From positions 221,977 through 285,976 of the forward strand of contig JADNRX010000029.1 in NCBI GenBank assembly GCA_015501595.1: a DNA stretch of 64,000 nt, read 5' to 3'. Source of the stretch: Hymenopellis radicata (taxonomy: Eukaryota > Basidiomycota > Agaricomycetes > Agaricales > Physalacriaceae). The notes below the pieces were generated by a model. It was given only the letters and a program-made list of their open reading frames with translations. It ran no database searches and was not told the DNA's origin. The translations under genes and the position numbers were made by a program. Positions 33,601-44,005 of this stretch are shown in pieces; within the stretch, counting starts at the first letter, position 1, and every line of letters begins with the position of its first letter.

Positions 33601-35280
33601 ATGATGACTTCGACGATAGAACCAGCGCCGCCGCCACTTGAGCCTGATTTACTAGACATAAGGCGGACAATCAAGGAGTTGAACTCGCGTCGGCTGCTGG
33701 CTTCCAGCTCATGGTATGTAATACATGATGCTGCACTCCGTCGTTAGCTGACCGACAGGCTTGGAGAACAACTTCTGTCGATAACGCCGTCAAAGCGCAA
33801 AAACAATAAACAAATTACATTGGAACGGGAGGATGAGGAAGACGCCATACTGGCGGCGAGGGGGTCGATGGATGTACATGAGTATGGGCGAGCGGCACAT
33901 TTCCTTCGGGACGCGAAGAGTCCGCGCGCGTGGTTCCTCAGTATCTACAGCCAATTTCTGGCTAGCGAACGGACCGCAATTCAAGAATTTCATACCATGG
34001 ACTCCACGCGACACCAGCCCCCAACACCAGTCAACAGAGTTGTTGCCGATCTATATGCGCTCGTCGCTGGCACTGCTGATCACTGGCTCATGTTCCTCGA
34101 AGGACTCTTTCTATTCAGACTTGGTCGAAAATCCGACGCCATCACCGTCCTCCTTAATTCAGTACACAAATTGCCTTGGAACTGGTCCGCTTGGTGTCTT
34201 CTATGCGACTGCATAGACTCCGAAGCAGAATACGCGGCCGTAGTAAACCGAATACCCATTGCCAAACGCCATCCCGCCTTTTACATGTTCCAAATCAAAA
34301 CTCTCAATGAGTTGTTTCTGCCATGTCACAATCTCTGTGATACGATGCTGATCGACTTCGAAACGAGCCCTTGGCTGCTCACGGAGAAGGCACGAAGCTA
34401 TTACAGTATCGGCGCCGTCCCCGAGGCGCAGGCAATATTCGAGTCCATCATTGCGGCACATCCTCTGCGTCTTGACGCAGTGGATACCTTCTCATCCCTC
34501 CTTTATGTCTCCTTCGACCTCGACAAACTCGCCCATTATGCCACTCGCTTCAAGGTCTTCAAAGACCGCCCAGAAGCTTGTATATTCATAGGCAATACAT
34601 ATGCCCTTCGCGGAGAACACGAAAAAGCAATCAAATATTTCATCCGTGCAACAAATCTTCAGCCCACCTACGCACCCGCTTACATCCTCCTTGGACACGC
34701 TTATTACGACATGACGAATCACTACGCCGCCATACAGGCCTACCGGCGTGCGCTGCATATCACCAAAAAGGATTTCAGGATATGGTTTGGACTTGGACAA
34801 TGCTATCGTGCCCTTGCAATGCATTCTTACGCGTTATATTATTATCAGCGCGGTCGTGCAATTCGTCCACATGATATCGCTATTTGGGAAGGTTTGGGCA
34901 GTTGCTACGAGGATCTCAATCGCACACAGGATGCACTGCAGGCCTACCAAAGGGCTCTTGATAGTTCCCCGCATCACTCTCTTCCGACCGTTCATCACCG
35001 AATGGCCAAACTCTTACAATCCCTCGCTCATTTCGAACGCGTCATTGAAATTTGCAGTATCAGCGAGAAGGATACGACGGTCTGGAGCGACCCACATATC
35101 AATTCGCTCATAGAGGCGGCGGAACTCCATATGAAGGGGGCTGATGGGGATTTGAAACGTGCCAGGGAGTACTTGGACAAGATTGCAACATGTACGAATG
35201 TCCCTCCCGAGGAAGCAAACCGTGCGACGAGGCTGATCACCGAACTTCGCATGCGGGTGATGAATGCGCCTACAATATGA
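33601..35280 (+). CDS. APC8/CDC23: Anaphase-promoting complex subunit 8 (CDC23)
   Basis: TPR scaffold subunit of the APC/C ubiquitin ligase, needed for Cdc20/Cdh1 docking and the metaphase-anaphase switch. About 544 residues, close to family length. One intron (33714-33758) separates MMTSTIEPAPPPLEPDLLDI from the long second exon. The APC8 N-terminal domain is recognised by DVHEYGRAAHFLRDAKSPRA and FLSIYSQFLASE. Then come TPRs: FIGNTYALRGEHEKAIKYF, YILLGHAYYDMTNHYAAIQA, WFGLGQCYRALAMHSYALYY, WEGLGSCYEDLNRTQDALQA. The C-terminus ends in ELRMRVMNAPTI. Confidence 0.95.
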
Positions 35281-36445
35281 GGTGTGGGCAGTCGGTTTGT
35301 GCAGTCGGTTTGGGCTGATTCAAGCCAGGGTGCAGTGGTATGACGCCAGCAACATAAATACAAGGGTAGGTTAGCATAGCATCGTACGCCTGGCCTAATG
35401 CGCATAGTACAGGTTGGTGCTGCGCCTCATGTGTTTAGTACGACAATTATCCTGCCTGTCCTCTGATGGTATCAAAACGGTTTAATTTGCTGGCCGAGTT
35501 CGTCTGCGCTAGGAAGGACAGGTGAATGACACAAAGATTACGATATCTTGTGGATAGTCGACGAAAAAGGATGCTCTGGAAGAATGTTTGGTTATGCTCT
35601 ATATTGGAATGATTGGACCCGTTTCCTTAGGTTCCTCTCCTTCCGTTGGTGATTTTCCGAGACGATCGCGACGATCAGATGCACAGTATTCTGAAACGGG
35701 ACTTGGCCTTTGCTCTGGACTTCAACATCACTGTGACAAAACGTACGTTTCTAGTGGTCCGATGACATTGGGCGACCTGGAGTAATGAGTCTCTCATCGA
35801 CTCTAATTCGGAGACCGATATTGATCTAAACACTTATGTCGTTTGAACGGCAACCGCGTTTGGGAACCCAGCCGACCGCCATCAATGCACGAAGTGCAGA
35901 GCCTTACACTGTAAGTACCAAGTACAGACCGCAACCTTGAGTTGGCGAGTCAGATTGAACCTGCAGGCATAACGCAAATCGCCGAGATGAATTTGATATA
36001 TATCTGGCGATAGTAAGCCTCCGCATTTCCTCCTGCCAGTGCTGAGCTCCAGCGAAATCCTCTTGTGCGATCTAATGCGTTGCTTTTGGGCGCTGTACGC
36101 CATACACGCGTTGTGAGTCGTAAAATTCGCGTCGAAATGCGCCTGACGAGCGTTTTAGGTCATGTCTTACCCTCGCTCGGTCTCTTCAAATACACATTCC
36201 ATCCCGGGTCTTCAACAAGAGCCCACAAGCCATCTCTCTGACGTACGAACCGGGGGATCCCTCAGAGTTTACACTTGAGAAATATCGGCCGAGATTCAAT
36301 GATTTCGGGTGCTGCACTACCACTGTTCAGGATTTCACGGTGGATAGTACGACCAACATAACTTTTCAACTAGTGCAGTAAGCGCACCGTCGTTCTTGTG
36401 GGCTACTTACATTGCTCATGACGTGCTTACAGACAGATAATTTTA
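35281..36445. other. Unresolved stretch upstream of the membrane-protein gene
   Basis: Probably contains 5' exons of the following single-pass membrane protein. A coding-like run at about 36240-36380 reads YEPGDPSEFTLEKYRPR and VQDFTVDSTTNITFQLVQ, which resembles an extracellular beta-rich domain, but I could not build a continuous exon chain. A frame at 35588-35785 is less convincing. Confidence 0.35.
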
Positions 36446-37039
36446 ATGGCCTTCAATGTGCAGTACGCTATTCAAGCATTCTACTCTTTGACTCTCGTTT
36501 ACCATCTGGATTTCAGAAACCCACAGCCATCTGACGCCTTCGCAAACAGCTCTGAATTTAGTGTCGTGGCGAGGTCTGGTTCATCGACCGTCGAGTCTAA
36601 CTCCCAGAGCGCGACAACTTCTGCCTCAGAGAGTACGAGCCCCAGTCCTACTGTACCCTCCGATACCAGAGTGGCAGAAACAAGCCACAGGGTTAATATA
36701 GCAGCGGTCGTCGGGGCTTCCGTTGGTGCTACTCTCGGTGCTGTTGCTCTCGCAGGCGGCCTCTTCTTCTTGATTGTCCGGAAGAGAAGAATACAGAAAA
36801 CGCGACCACCGAAGTCGACGCTGGATGCGCCACTGGTGACGCCATTCATAGGACACGGTCCCCAGTCACATCCAAGTTGGTCAGAGAGCAGCGGAAGGGG
36901 ATCTAAATTGCCTGTGGTCGCACCACATCCGCCGACATACTCGGAGGTTGCATACCAGGAGATCTCGCAGCCTTCAACGCGACAAGCTGAAGTGCGCGTA
37001 GGAAGACCTCCCAAGGGACAGAGGAAAACTGGACGATAA
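36446..37039 (+). CDS. Single-pass membrane protein with Ser/Thr-rich stem (C-terminal part)
   Basis: The readable part has a Ser/Thr-rich stem (SSTVESNSQSATTSASESTS), one transmembrane helix (NIAAVVGASVGATLGAVALA then GGLFFLIVRKRR) followed by a basic stop-transfer stretch, and a Pro-rich cytoplasmic tail with PPTYSEVAYQE, a PPxY-like motif of the kind read by WW-domain ubiquitin ligases. This layout is common in agaricomycete surface proteins with an N-terminal ectodomain and a Mid2-like stem. The true start is probably further upstream in 35.6-36.4 kb. The stop is at 37037-37039. Confidence 0.55.
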   Translation: MAFNVQYAIQAFYSLTLVYHLDFRNPQPSDAFANSSEFSVVARSGSSTVESNSQSATTSASESTSPSPTVPSDTRVAETSHRVNIAAVVGASVGATLGAVALAGGLFFLIVRKRRIQKTRPPKSTLDAPLVTPFIGHGPQSHPSWSESSGRGSKLPVVAPHPPTYSEVAYQEISQPSTRQAEVRVGRPPKGQRKTGR

Positions 37040-37181
37040 CTTTAAAGAAACCTGTATTACATACCTTGACTTTTAGTATACCATTGGTCTTGTAGTTTGG
37101 GGTAAGGGTAAGCCTGATGAGTCATCCTATGTACTATTTCGCGACGCCGCTGGCTTTGCTTCTCCCTATCACTGCTCTATC

Positions 37182-37733
37182 ATGTCTGCACCCGCTAGCA
37201 GCGCCATGGCTTCCAAATTCACTGCTTTCATGAACCACCCTGCCGGTGTGTGTTCCCTCGCCTTCTCCGATGGCGCTCTTCGGTACCAATCAATCAATTT
37301 CTTGCAGGCCCCAAGACCGTTTTCTTCTGGGGGCCGATGATGAAGTGGGGTCTGGTCGCAGCTGGTCTCAAGGATATGAGCCGTCCTGTCGAGAAACTGA
37401 GTCTATCGCAAAACTTGGGTGCGTTCCAGCCGGCTGATGCCTTTCTTGGGGATGCGCTGACATACAACCGCCGACAGCGCTCACGGCAACTGGATTCATC
37501 TGGGTACGATATGCCTTTGTGATCACACCTGTGAACTACAGTCTTGCTGGCGTGCGTCGTTTTCCTCTCGTTATTGGTCGCATGACCATGTTTGTTGCAG
37601 GTCAACTTTTTCGTCGGGTTGAGTGGACTGACGCAGGTCGGGCGGATTGCAAAGTGCGTTACTCATTTTAAACTAGTTTTTTTTCTGCTAAAGCTCAACA
37701 CACAGCTACAAGTTTGGCTCTTCATCATCTTAG
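37182..37733 (+). CDS. MPC2: Mitochondrial pyruvate carrier subunit
   Basis: Inner-membrane pyruvate carrier subunit of the MPC2/MPC3 class, about 109 residues. Exons join to MSAPASSAMASKFTAFMNHP, AGPKTVFFWGPMMKWGLVAA, GLKDMSRPVEKLSLSQNLA, LTATGFIWVRYAFVITPVNY and SLAGVNFFVGLSGLTQVGRI, ending NYKFGSSSS. HPAGPKTVFFW and the TATGFIWVRY...ITPVNY block are diagnostic, and three short helices fit. Five exons are inferred; the stop is at 37731-37733. The partner MPC1 is not in the window. Confidence 0.95.
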
Positions 37734-37844
37734 ACGTCGCCTGTCAATACATTTATTTCATACATTCGACCAAACCACGAAATTGCGTCTATGCGTGCGT
37801 CCTAAGAAATACAAATGCTACAAGAGAACAACAACCACCCGAAG

Positions 37845-38492
37845 TTAACGCGAAACCGACGTCTTTCCTTTGCCTGCCTTGCCCTCGTCCGACAACCCCG
37901 GTTCCGCTGTGATTTCTTTTGCACGGTCCCACCACTCTGTAATCGAGGATATGATGGCGCTGGCATCAATTTGCCCATTACTTTGGGGCTGGTTACGATC
38001 CTGATTCCAAGCACGATGCTGGTCAAACGACTCCCAGACGCGGGGTCGTTTGGGCAAATTACGTTTTGTTTGGCTTGTGCGCTGCTCGCTCGCCCCGCCA
38101 TTGATGACATCGAGCGCTAAGCCCCACAATCTGCCAGATATGACACTTGTATTATTCGCTTGCTGGCTGCCCATCACGTATCCGGCTATTGCAATGAGCG
38201 TCCCAAACAGGACGCCCCATTTGACAAAGAAAACCCCGGTGCGGAGCATCCAGGATGCAGTGCGATATACGCTCATGAGGGCGAGATAAGCAGTAACGAG
38301 AGCGATGAAAGGTGGCAGGAAGGTTTGGGTGTTCCATTCCGATGGATGCTTTGCCAATAGCGGGACGCTAAGCGAGTATACTGCTTGAATGAATGCAAGA
38401 CAGTGGGAGAGGATGTTGATGAGCAATGAATAAGCGGGGCCCGGAAGTTTGTCGTGTAGGAGCTCGAGAACAGGTGCAATGAACAACGACAT
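37845..38492 (-). CDS. Small multi-pass membrane protein, possibly Apq12-like
   Basis: Uninterrupted 215-residue frame starting MSLFIAPVLELLHDKLPGPA. Hydrophobic segments: SLLINILSHCLAFIQAVYSL, FLPPFIALVTAYLALMSVY and VFFVKWGVLFGTLIAIAGYV. A basic, Trp-containing tail follows (IISSITEWWDRAKEITAEPG, ending GKTSVSR). The helix pair around YRTASWMLR recalls the Apq12 family of nuclear-envelope lipid-homeostasis proteins, but the match is weak and by eye. The coding call is firmer than the family call. Confidence 0.6.
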   Translation of the reverse strand: MSLFIAPVLELLHDKLPGPAYSLLINILSHCLAFIQAVYSLSVPLLAKHPSEWNTQTFLPPFIALVTAYLALMSVYRTASWMLRTGVFFVKWGVLFGTLIAIAGYVMGSQQANNTSVISGRLWGLALDVINGGASEQRTSQTKRNLPKRPRVWESFDQHRAWNQDRNQPQSNGQIDASAIISSITEWWDRAKEITAEPGLSDEGKAGKGKTSVSR

Positions 38493-38742
38493 TCTGATGG
38501 TAGAGTTGGGTCGTGTTCCAAGCCGCGATCTGACACAGTGACAGGCTTATGTGAGTTGTCCCCCGATCATATTTGCCGTGAGAAGCCGGTGTGTGACCGT
38601 ATTTGCCCCCAGGGGCTGACTTCGGCTTCTCGGCATCTTCATTACTATAAGTTCGCATCGAACCTCTCTTACTTGCTTTGCTCTTGCCATCACCCAAGTA
38701 CATTTCCTCCGTCCCCTCTCAATTTGTATATTCCTTCCCACA

Positions 38743-39396
38743 ATGGCGATGAAACGCAAGTTCGATGGTGCCCAAGACGCGACCCACAAGGTAGACGCGC
38801 CAGTATCTTCCGCTTGGACCGTGTATATTAATTCCGCTATAGGATGCGAAACAGGTCAAGCTCGTTCCTTTCCCAAACTGTGACGACCTCGATACCGATG
38901 TCGCAATGACCGATGCCGAGCCTTTACTCTATTCTTCGCACCATATTCGCGCCTCGTCGAATGTTAGTTCCGCCTCTTCCGACGACAGTGAGGATTCTCG
39001 TGAGTATCCCTAGCCCCTGTTTCACGTGACCTCTGTTGATCTTTCCCACAAGCATGCTACCCTTCGTTCGACCTTTACCCGCTTCCGTTCTTCGGCGCCA
39101 GTGGATCCGTCAACACCAACTCACACAATTTTGCTCATTATTCAGCTCAAGCCTCTGTGGCCTCCTTCAACCCAGGAATGACTTTGTCCATCACGGGTAG
39201 GTGTAATGTTCTAGTCCCATTGGCGGTGTTTGTGTGGACCTGTTACTGTATGCTTATATGACCTTTCCTTAATAGCTCGAACTGCTCTCAAATACCCAAA
39301 CTCAAGGTCGCCTGCGCCTCTTCCATCGGTGGTCAACGTACGATGTGGAGTTTCTGCGAACAATGTGGCGCTATCTCCATGGTCGACTCCGAATAA
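38743..39396 (+). CDS. Small protein with C-terminal Cys pairs (unknown function)
   Basis: Four exons give a protein of about 155 residues starting MAMKRKFDGAQDATHKDAKQ. After an acidic/Ser-rich part and CYPSFDLYPLPFFGASGS comes a last exon with SSNCSQIPKLKVACASSIG, QRTMWSFCEQCGAISMVDSE and the stop at 39394-39396. The final Cys pattern (NC, AC, CEQCG) could bind one zinc ion. The third intron uses donor GGTAG|GTGTAA; the neighbouring GGTAGG donor gives a longer frame without the CEQCG motif. No family recognised. Its start lies 250 bp from the divergent membrane-protein start. Confidence 0.6.
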
Positions 39397-39860
39397 ACCG
39401 ATTCACCCTCACCTCCACATCCCCTCCCAATCCTCTTTCCTTCATCTTCCCTTGCTCTATATTTGCTTTCGTTCGACTCTTTTATGCTATCTTATCCCTT
39501 CCATTATTCTTTTGTAACCGGCGACTCTCACTCCCCATCGTCTCGCCATATCATTAAAAGACCGTCGACGTAACCCAGCGCTCTCCTAGTCGAAACTGCT
39601 CGTCACATACAGGCCTCAAACGTCGCCACCGAAAAATGTCTCCATACATCGTCAGCCTTCGTGTATATTACTTAGTGCTCCGGACATTTTGTTACACTGT
39701 ATATGTAAACTCCTCGCACCTAACCTGTTGCTGAAACATATTTATTTGCTATTTGACTGTGTGAACTAGAACGATATCAACGTTTTCCCTGCTTGTTCTG
39801 ACTGACTCGACGGGTCTGCGTACTGTTTCCGACTGTCTTGCCAGTTAGGGGTAGAGTTCG
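39397..39860. other. Intergenic, 464 bp
   Basis: C/T-rich 3' flank of the small Cys protein gene followed by AT-richer DNA. No gene or repeat recognised before the partial gene copy that begins at 39861. Confidence 0.5.
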
Positions 39861-40055
39861 CTTGACATATACCCTCAGGTGTTGCCGCAGTCAAAGCTGT
39901 ACGAACTTTCAAGGAATCGCTGTCAGATCGTGACATTTATTCATCACCCTCAATGTACACGTTGTCGGCCAAGATGGTGCGCGCTTCTGAACCCTAGCCG
40001 TGCGACTTGACGTTGGAGAGATGAGCAAAATTCCGTCCCCGCACCGCCGTAGATC
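39861..40055 (+). pseudogene. Broken duplicate of exon 2 of the 42.2-kb small gene
   Basis: From the intron end (CTTGACATATACCCTCAG) onward this matches 42386-42660, e.g. CAAAGCTGTACGAACTTTC against CAAAGCTATACGAACTTTC, and CACCCTCAATGTACACGTTG in both. Relative to the intact copy it lacks about 80 bp after GACATTTATT, has small indels (GGTGTTGCCGC against GGATGCTGTCGCCGC) and has no first exon. It cannot encode the protein. Confidence 0.8.
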
Positions 40056-40217
40056 ATGCTCGACAGCATGTAATAGTTGTATATGTGGCGTCGTCTCCGT
40101 TCGTTGATCGAGCTCTCGTGAACCGCAGTCTGTTCTTCTCCCGACTTCAACGTATGCCCAGAAAGTGTTTTCTCATCGACGTTGAATCCCAAAATGATCA
40201 CATTTTAATTACAAACA

Positions 40218-41701
40218 CTACATTTTCATATCACTGAACCAGGCCATGTCTAGCAGCTGTGAGCTATATGGTCTATCTCCTTCGCACTTGAATATATCCC
40301 GGAGAACAGTGTGACACTCCGGGGCTGCCCCTGCCAATAACTCATCTGTATACTGTATGTAGAGAGGAGCATCATACGTCCAGTTGGACAACTCCTCCAG
40401 AGTCAATGTTATGATCCTCAAAAGTTGGTAGATAACTCACGCGAAAAAGCATTTGAAATCTTTGCAGATGACGCCAGGGATGTTCCTGCGATTTCATCTC
40501 AACGATGACCATTCCGAAACTCCAGACATCAATTCTCGAGTCGTGAGAGCGAGACTGCACAACTTCAGGCGACATCCACTGTGGTGTACCACCAAACGAA
40601 TCCGAAGTACCTAAGAAGACTGAATAACCAATTAATTCCAAGTTTTATGCTGCTTACTGTCAACTTCCGCAGTGCCAAGATCCCCTATCTTGACGCACCC
40701 TTCCAGCGTGAGGAATATATTCATGCCTTTGATATCACGGTGTACGATCTGTCGACTGTGCAGAAACACCATGCCATTGAGGACTTGACGCGAAAGGATC
40801 CGAACATCCCGATCGTCAAGGTTGATTAACTTGGCAAGGCCCGCAAGAGTTCCACCAGGAACATACTCCATGTAAATAGCGAACAGAGACTGTCTTTCGT
40901 TATAAAACTCCCTATGCAAAAGAAAGTCAGAAGCAGATTTTCCGGTGTTTGATGACGGATACCCTAAATATTTCACGATGTGGACGTTCTTCAGGCTCTG
41001 CATGATTCTCGTCTCTTTTCGATAGTCAGTGTTAGGCTGTGCCGGAAGAAACATCCTTTTTTCAGCAAGATACTGCCCGGTAACTGTGTTGCGTAAAGCG
41101 CGGACCATGCCAAAACCACCTGATCCTAGGGTATGCAGTACAGTCCACTGGACACTGTCTGACAGGTCCTCAGCGAAAGCCGGAGCAGTGTCGTTGTCAT
41201 CATGAGATGGGCGCATCCAGTACCCACGACGGCACGCAATGAGGGCCAGTCGATACAGACCCTTGCGAAGGTGGGTCGACGAGTCAGTCTCCAAAGGTAT
41301 ATCCTTTCCTAGACCGAGCCCTCCAACCCACCGGCGATCAACATGGAGAGACGAATCGATTACGCTTGTAGGGGGACGAAAACTGCATAGATATGAGTGA
41401 GTGAAACAGAGAACAGTTTGAGCCTACTGACGGGTGGTTGCCACCCAGCAGCAACACAGGCCTAGAGTTTGATGAGGGTAAAGATCGAAAGAAAAGCTGG
41501 TTTGCACGTATAAGACAGAAGGCGTGCTACAACATCGTTAGGATCCCGTTAGAGTTGTCGGTTGGTACAGTACTAAACTCACATATTGAACACTTCAATT
41601 ATAGCAGCTTCGGCGCTGGCAATGCCATCGGGTATTGAAAGTTCAGTATTCAAGTCAAGCCCATCGGCGAAAGCAAGCCATTCAGAGAACTGAGTCGACA
41701 T
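40218..41701 (-). CDS. STE-like serine/threonine kinase with a novel N-terminal region
   Basis: Kinase domain on the minus strand: glycine loop LGSGGFGMVRA, ATP-site Lys in YLAEKRMFLP, catalytic loop IVHRDIKGMNIFLT, a DLG metal motif in place of DFG (KIGDLGTAEVD), and the activation segment GGTPQWMSPEVV with WSFGMVIVEM. HRDxKGxN with GTPQWMSPE is typical of MAPKKK/STE kinases. The upstream exons join by introns to MSTQFSEWLAFADGLDLNTE (start 41701) and continue SVIDSSLHVDRRWVGGLGLG; I recognise no domain there. The stop (40346-40218 exon) ends WFSDMKM. The gene lies between the broken and the intact copy of a small gene. Confidence 0.8.
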
Positions 41702-42251
41702 TTGGGGTGGAGATTCGAGAAAGGAACGTCACCTTACACGTGATCGTTAGAGTATGTAAGGAATCCCACGCATCCAGTGAATGATTTTGGGCCGACTAGC
41801 GGCGTGTCACAAACCGTTTTGGACGTTGATAGCAGCCTTCAATCTTTGTCGAGTACGACTTACCGGGCGAAGGGTATGTTGGACCTGCAAGCGGGTGCAA
41901 TCAATCGCTTTTCTTGGATAAGTACTCAGTGGTAATTTGGGCATCTAGTACTAGTACTAAGTATACCTTGATCCGTGGTCGCCGTATCTTCAAGTTCGAG
42001 GTGTGTGAAAGCTTGTGGGAGTCAGCTATGTTCTGGTACTAACTGTTATACCAATCGGGAGAGCACTGAGTTATGCCACAACTACTGGCGGCGTCCATGA
42101 ATCCATGACGATTCACAAGCTCTTTATGGCATTGGGTATCGACCTCGACAATTGCACGGAGTCTTAATCTAGAGTCTTCTTTTACGGAATCCATATATAA
42201 GACGGACCACTTTATCACCTCTGTTAAGCGCTGCCTTCTTACTCGTCGACA
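41702..42251. promoter_or_regulatory. Divergent intergenic region with a TATA box for the 42.2-kb gene
   Basis: 550 bp between the kinase start (minus) and the small gene (plus). TATATAA at 42194-42200 sits 52 bp before the ATG at 42252. No other feature is seen. Confidence 0.5.
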
Positions 42252-42640
42252 ATGGGCAATGAGAATTCTACCCTTCATAACAGCTCGCCGCTCGTTGTCA
42301 ACTTGGACGGCAAGTCCGCAATCATCTCCCGCCACACACAGTACGAGGTAGCAGCCATAAAGACGTGTCCGATTTGTTGCCTTAGCTTGACATACACCCT
42401 CAGGATGCTGTCGCCGCAGTCAAAGCTATACGAACTTTCAAGGAATCACTGTCAGATCGCGACATTTATTTCACCGCCTATCTGCCCAACATCGGAGAGG
42501 AGGAGTTCGAGTTGAGCGAGGATGCATGGCGCAAGGTGCTTGATTCTATCATCACCCTCAATGTACACGTTGTTGGCCAAGATGGTGCGCCGCTTCTTCA
42601 AACTCTAGCCGTTGGTGGCGACTTGACGCTGGATAGATAG
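42252..42640 (+). CDS. Small 110-residue protein with N-terminal MG, unknown function
   Basis: Two exons: 42252-42347 (MGNENSTLHNSSPLVVNLDG...) and 42404-42640, joined by a 56-nt GT-AG intron. The second exon encodes a compact alpha/beta-looking segment (DAVAAVKAIRTFKESLSDRD, EEEFELSEDAWRKVLDSIIT, LNVHVVGQDGAPLLQTLAVG) and ends GDLTLDR. The MGNENS start fits an N-myristoylation signal (Gly2, Ser6). No known family. A TATA box and a clean intron argue it is live; a broken copy of exon 2 lies 2.5 kb upstream. Confidence 0.65.
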
Positions 42641-42952
42641 GCAAAATCCCGCGGTACACACCCCCGCACCTCCGTACGAAGTGAGCACGAAGGGCTATCC
42701 CCGGATCTTTCCGAACGGAAAGAAAAGGGTTGTGAACGGGGGTACATACTCGTGCTGTGGGCAAATAGCGATGATAGTATTAGTAATTATCCTAATGCGG
42801 TTGATGATGTGATCACCGGAGGCTGTACTGATCTCCATCTCTGCTCAGTGCTCTCTCTTTGATGTACGCCGCGCAGCGTATCGCACTTGTGTCGCACGGT
42901 GCACCTGAACCGGTACATACGGACTTCTCCCTCTACGAAGTCTGTACTACAA

Positions 42953-43568
42953 ATGCAATCTACTTCTTCCGGCTCTTCCAACCGTTCTGGCTCAAAGCCA
43001 GCTCAGTTCATTCTGTATTCCCCCATACCATCTACTCCTCGTGATGCCTCAGTGCCTCCCGAAGACCATCATGCCCGCCGTTTTCAGCAAGCTTGTCGCG
43101 TCTTCTGTTTCTACGCGCCGGCGCGCGCACATCGCGGCCTGTGCTAGATAGCAGAACGAAGAGACAAAGGGTACAACAATACAAATGGGCGATCGGTCTA
43201 GGCGGAAATTTCGAGTTGTAGGCAGAGTGAAGACGAAATGCGATAGGTAAGGGTAAAACGCCCTCTAACTGTGTTCTATATAACGTTCATTTCAGCGTGA
43301 CCAGTCCAAGCAGTTTGAGAACGGCCCCATGTCTCGCTCTCGTGAATACAATATGCCTTCTACCCCCCTTCAGCTGGACACGAGTGTTGCAGTCCATCAA
43401 CGCGAACCCTCTGCGCGAACTGCTCGACTTCGCCAAGACAGTACCACACGTATCGGATGCTTCGCAATGCCAAAAGAACAGTTCTACGCGTGTCCTCTTG
43501 CTTACTCCGTTAACAAAAAAACCGTAACGGAAAGAATCCATACAAATCACGCGAGCCGAGCTCGTTAA
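42953..43568 (+). CDS. Probable small Ser-rich protein, unknown function
   Basis: Coding-like exon 1 begins MQSTSSGSSNRSGSKPAQFI and reads on to SPIPSTPRDASVPPEDHHAR. A later exon after acceptor TTTCAG (43295) reads RDQSKQFENGPMSRSREYNM, PSTPLQLDTSVAVHQREPSA and FAMPKEQFYACPLAYSVNKK, with the stop at 43566-43568. The joining intron is unusually long (about 190 nt) with no convincing donor, so a middle exon may be missing. No family recognised; codon composition and Pro/Ser pattern favour real coding sequence. Confidence 0.45.
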
Positions 43569-44005
43569 TATCCCTCTACCAGTTATCGCGATGCCATCAG
43601 GGTTTACTCAGCTGTGAGAAGTTTTCGGTGAGGAGTTGCCGAATGACCCATTATTTCAGTGACTCTCAGGCCAGTATACTCAAGTCAATGCGGGTCTCCA
43701 CTCATCGACAGCAGCGAATACGGGCGGACGGGACTTGGACTTGGACTTCGAGACATGCGTCATAATCGACTTCGTACGGTATCCATTTGACTGCATTTAA
43801 CATCAAAAGAAGAACAGTTCGGGTCCATACCCGACAAAACAAGTCATATGAATCAGCTTCTAACGCGTTTTTGGTTGTGGCAAGTGGAACGTACGTTATC
43901 CCACGGAACAAAACAACTCCACTCTGACGTTCACCTACTCCAGTATTATTTTGGAACATATAAAATGCTCTTTAATCTCAGGAAGTCCCCATACCCCACG
44001 CTATC
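43569..44005. other. Intergenic with MFS promoter
   Basis: 437 bp. TATAAAA at 43959-43965 lies 41 bp before the MFS ATG at 44006. Otherwise only shadow frames. Confidence 0.5.

Noticed and set aside
36499..37014. 171-codon minus-strand frame opposite the single-pass membrane protein
   Set aside because: Mirror of the Ser/Thr-rich and transmembrane coding sequence; no independent support.
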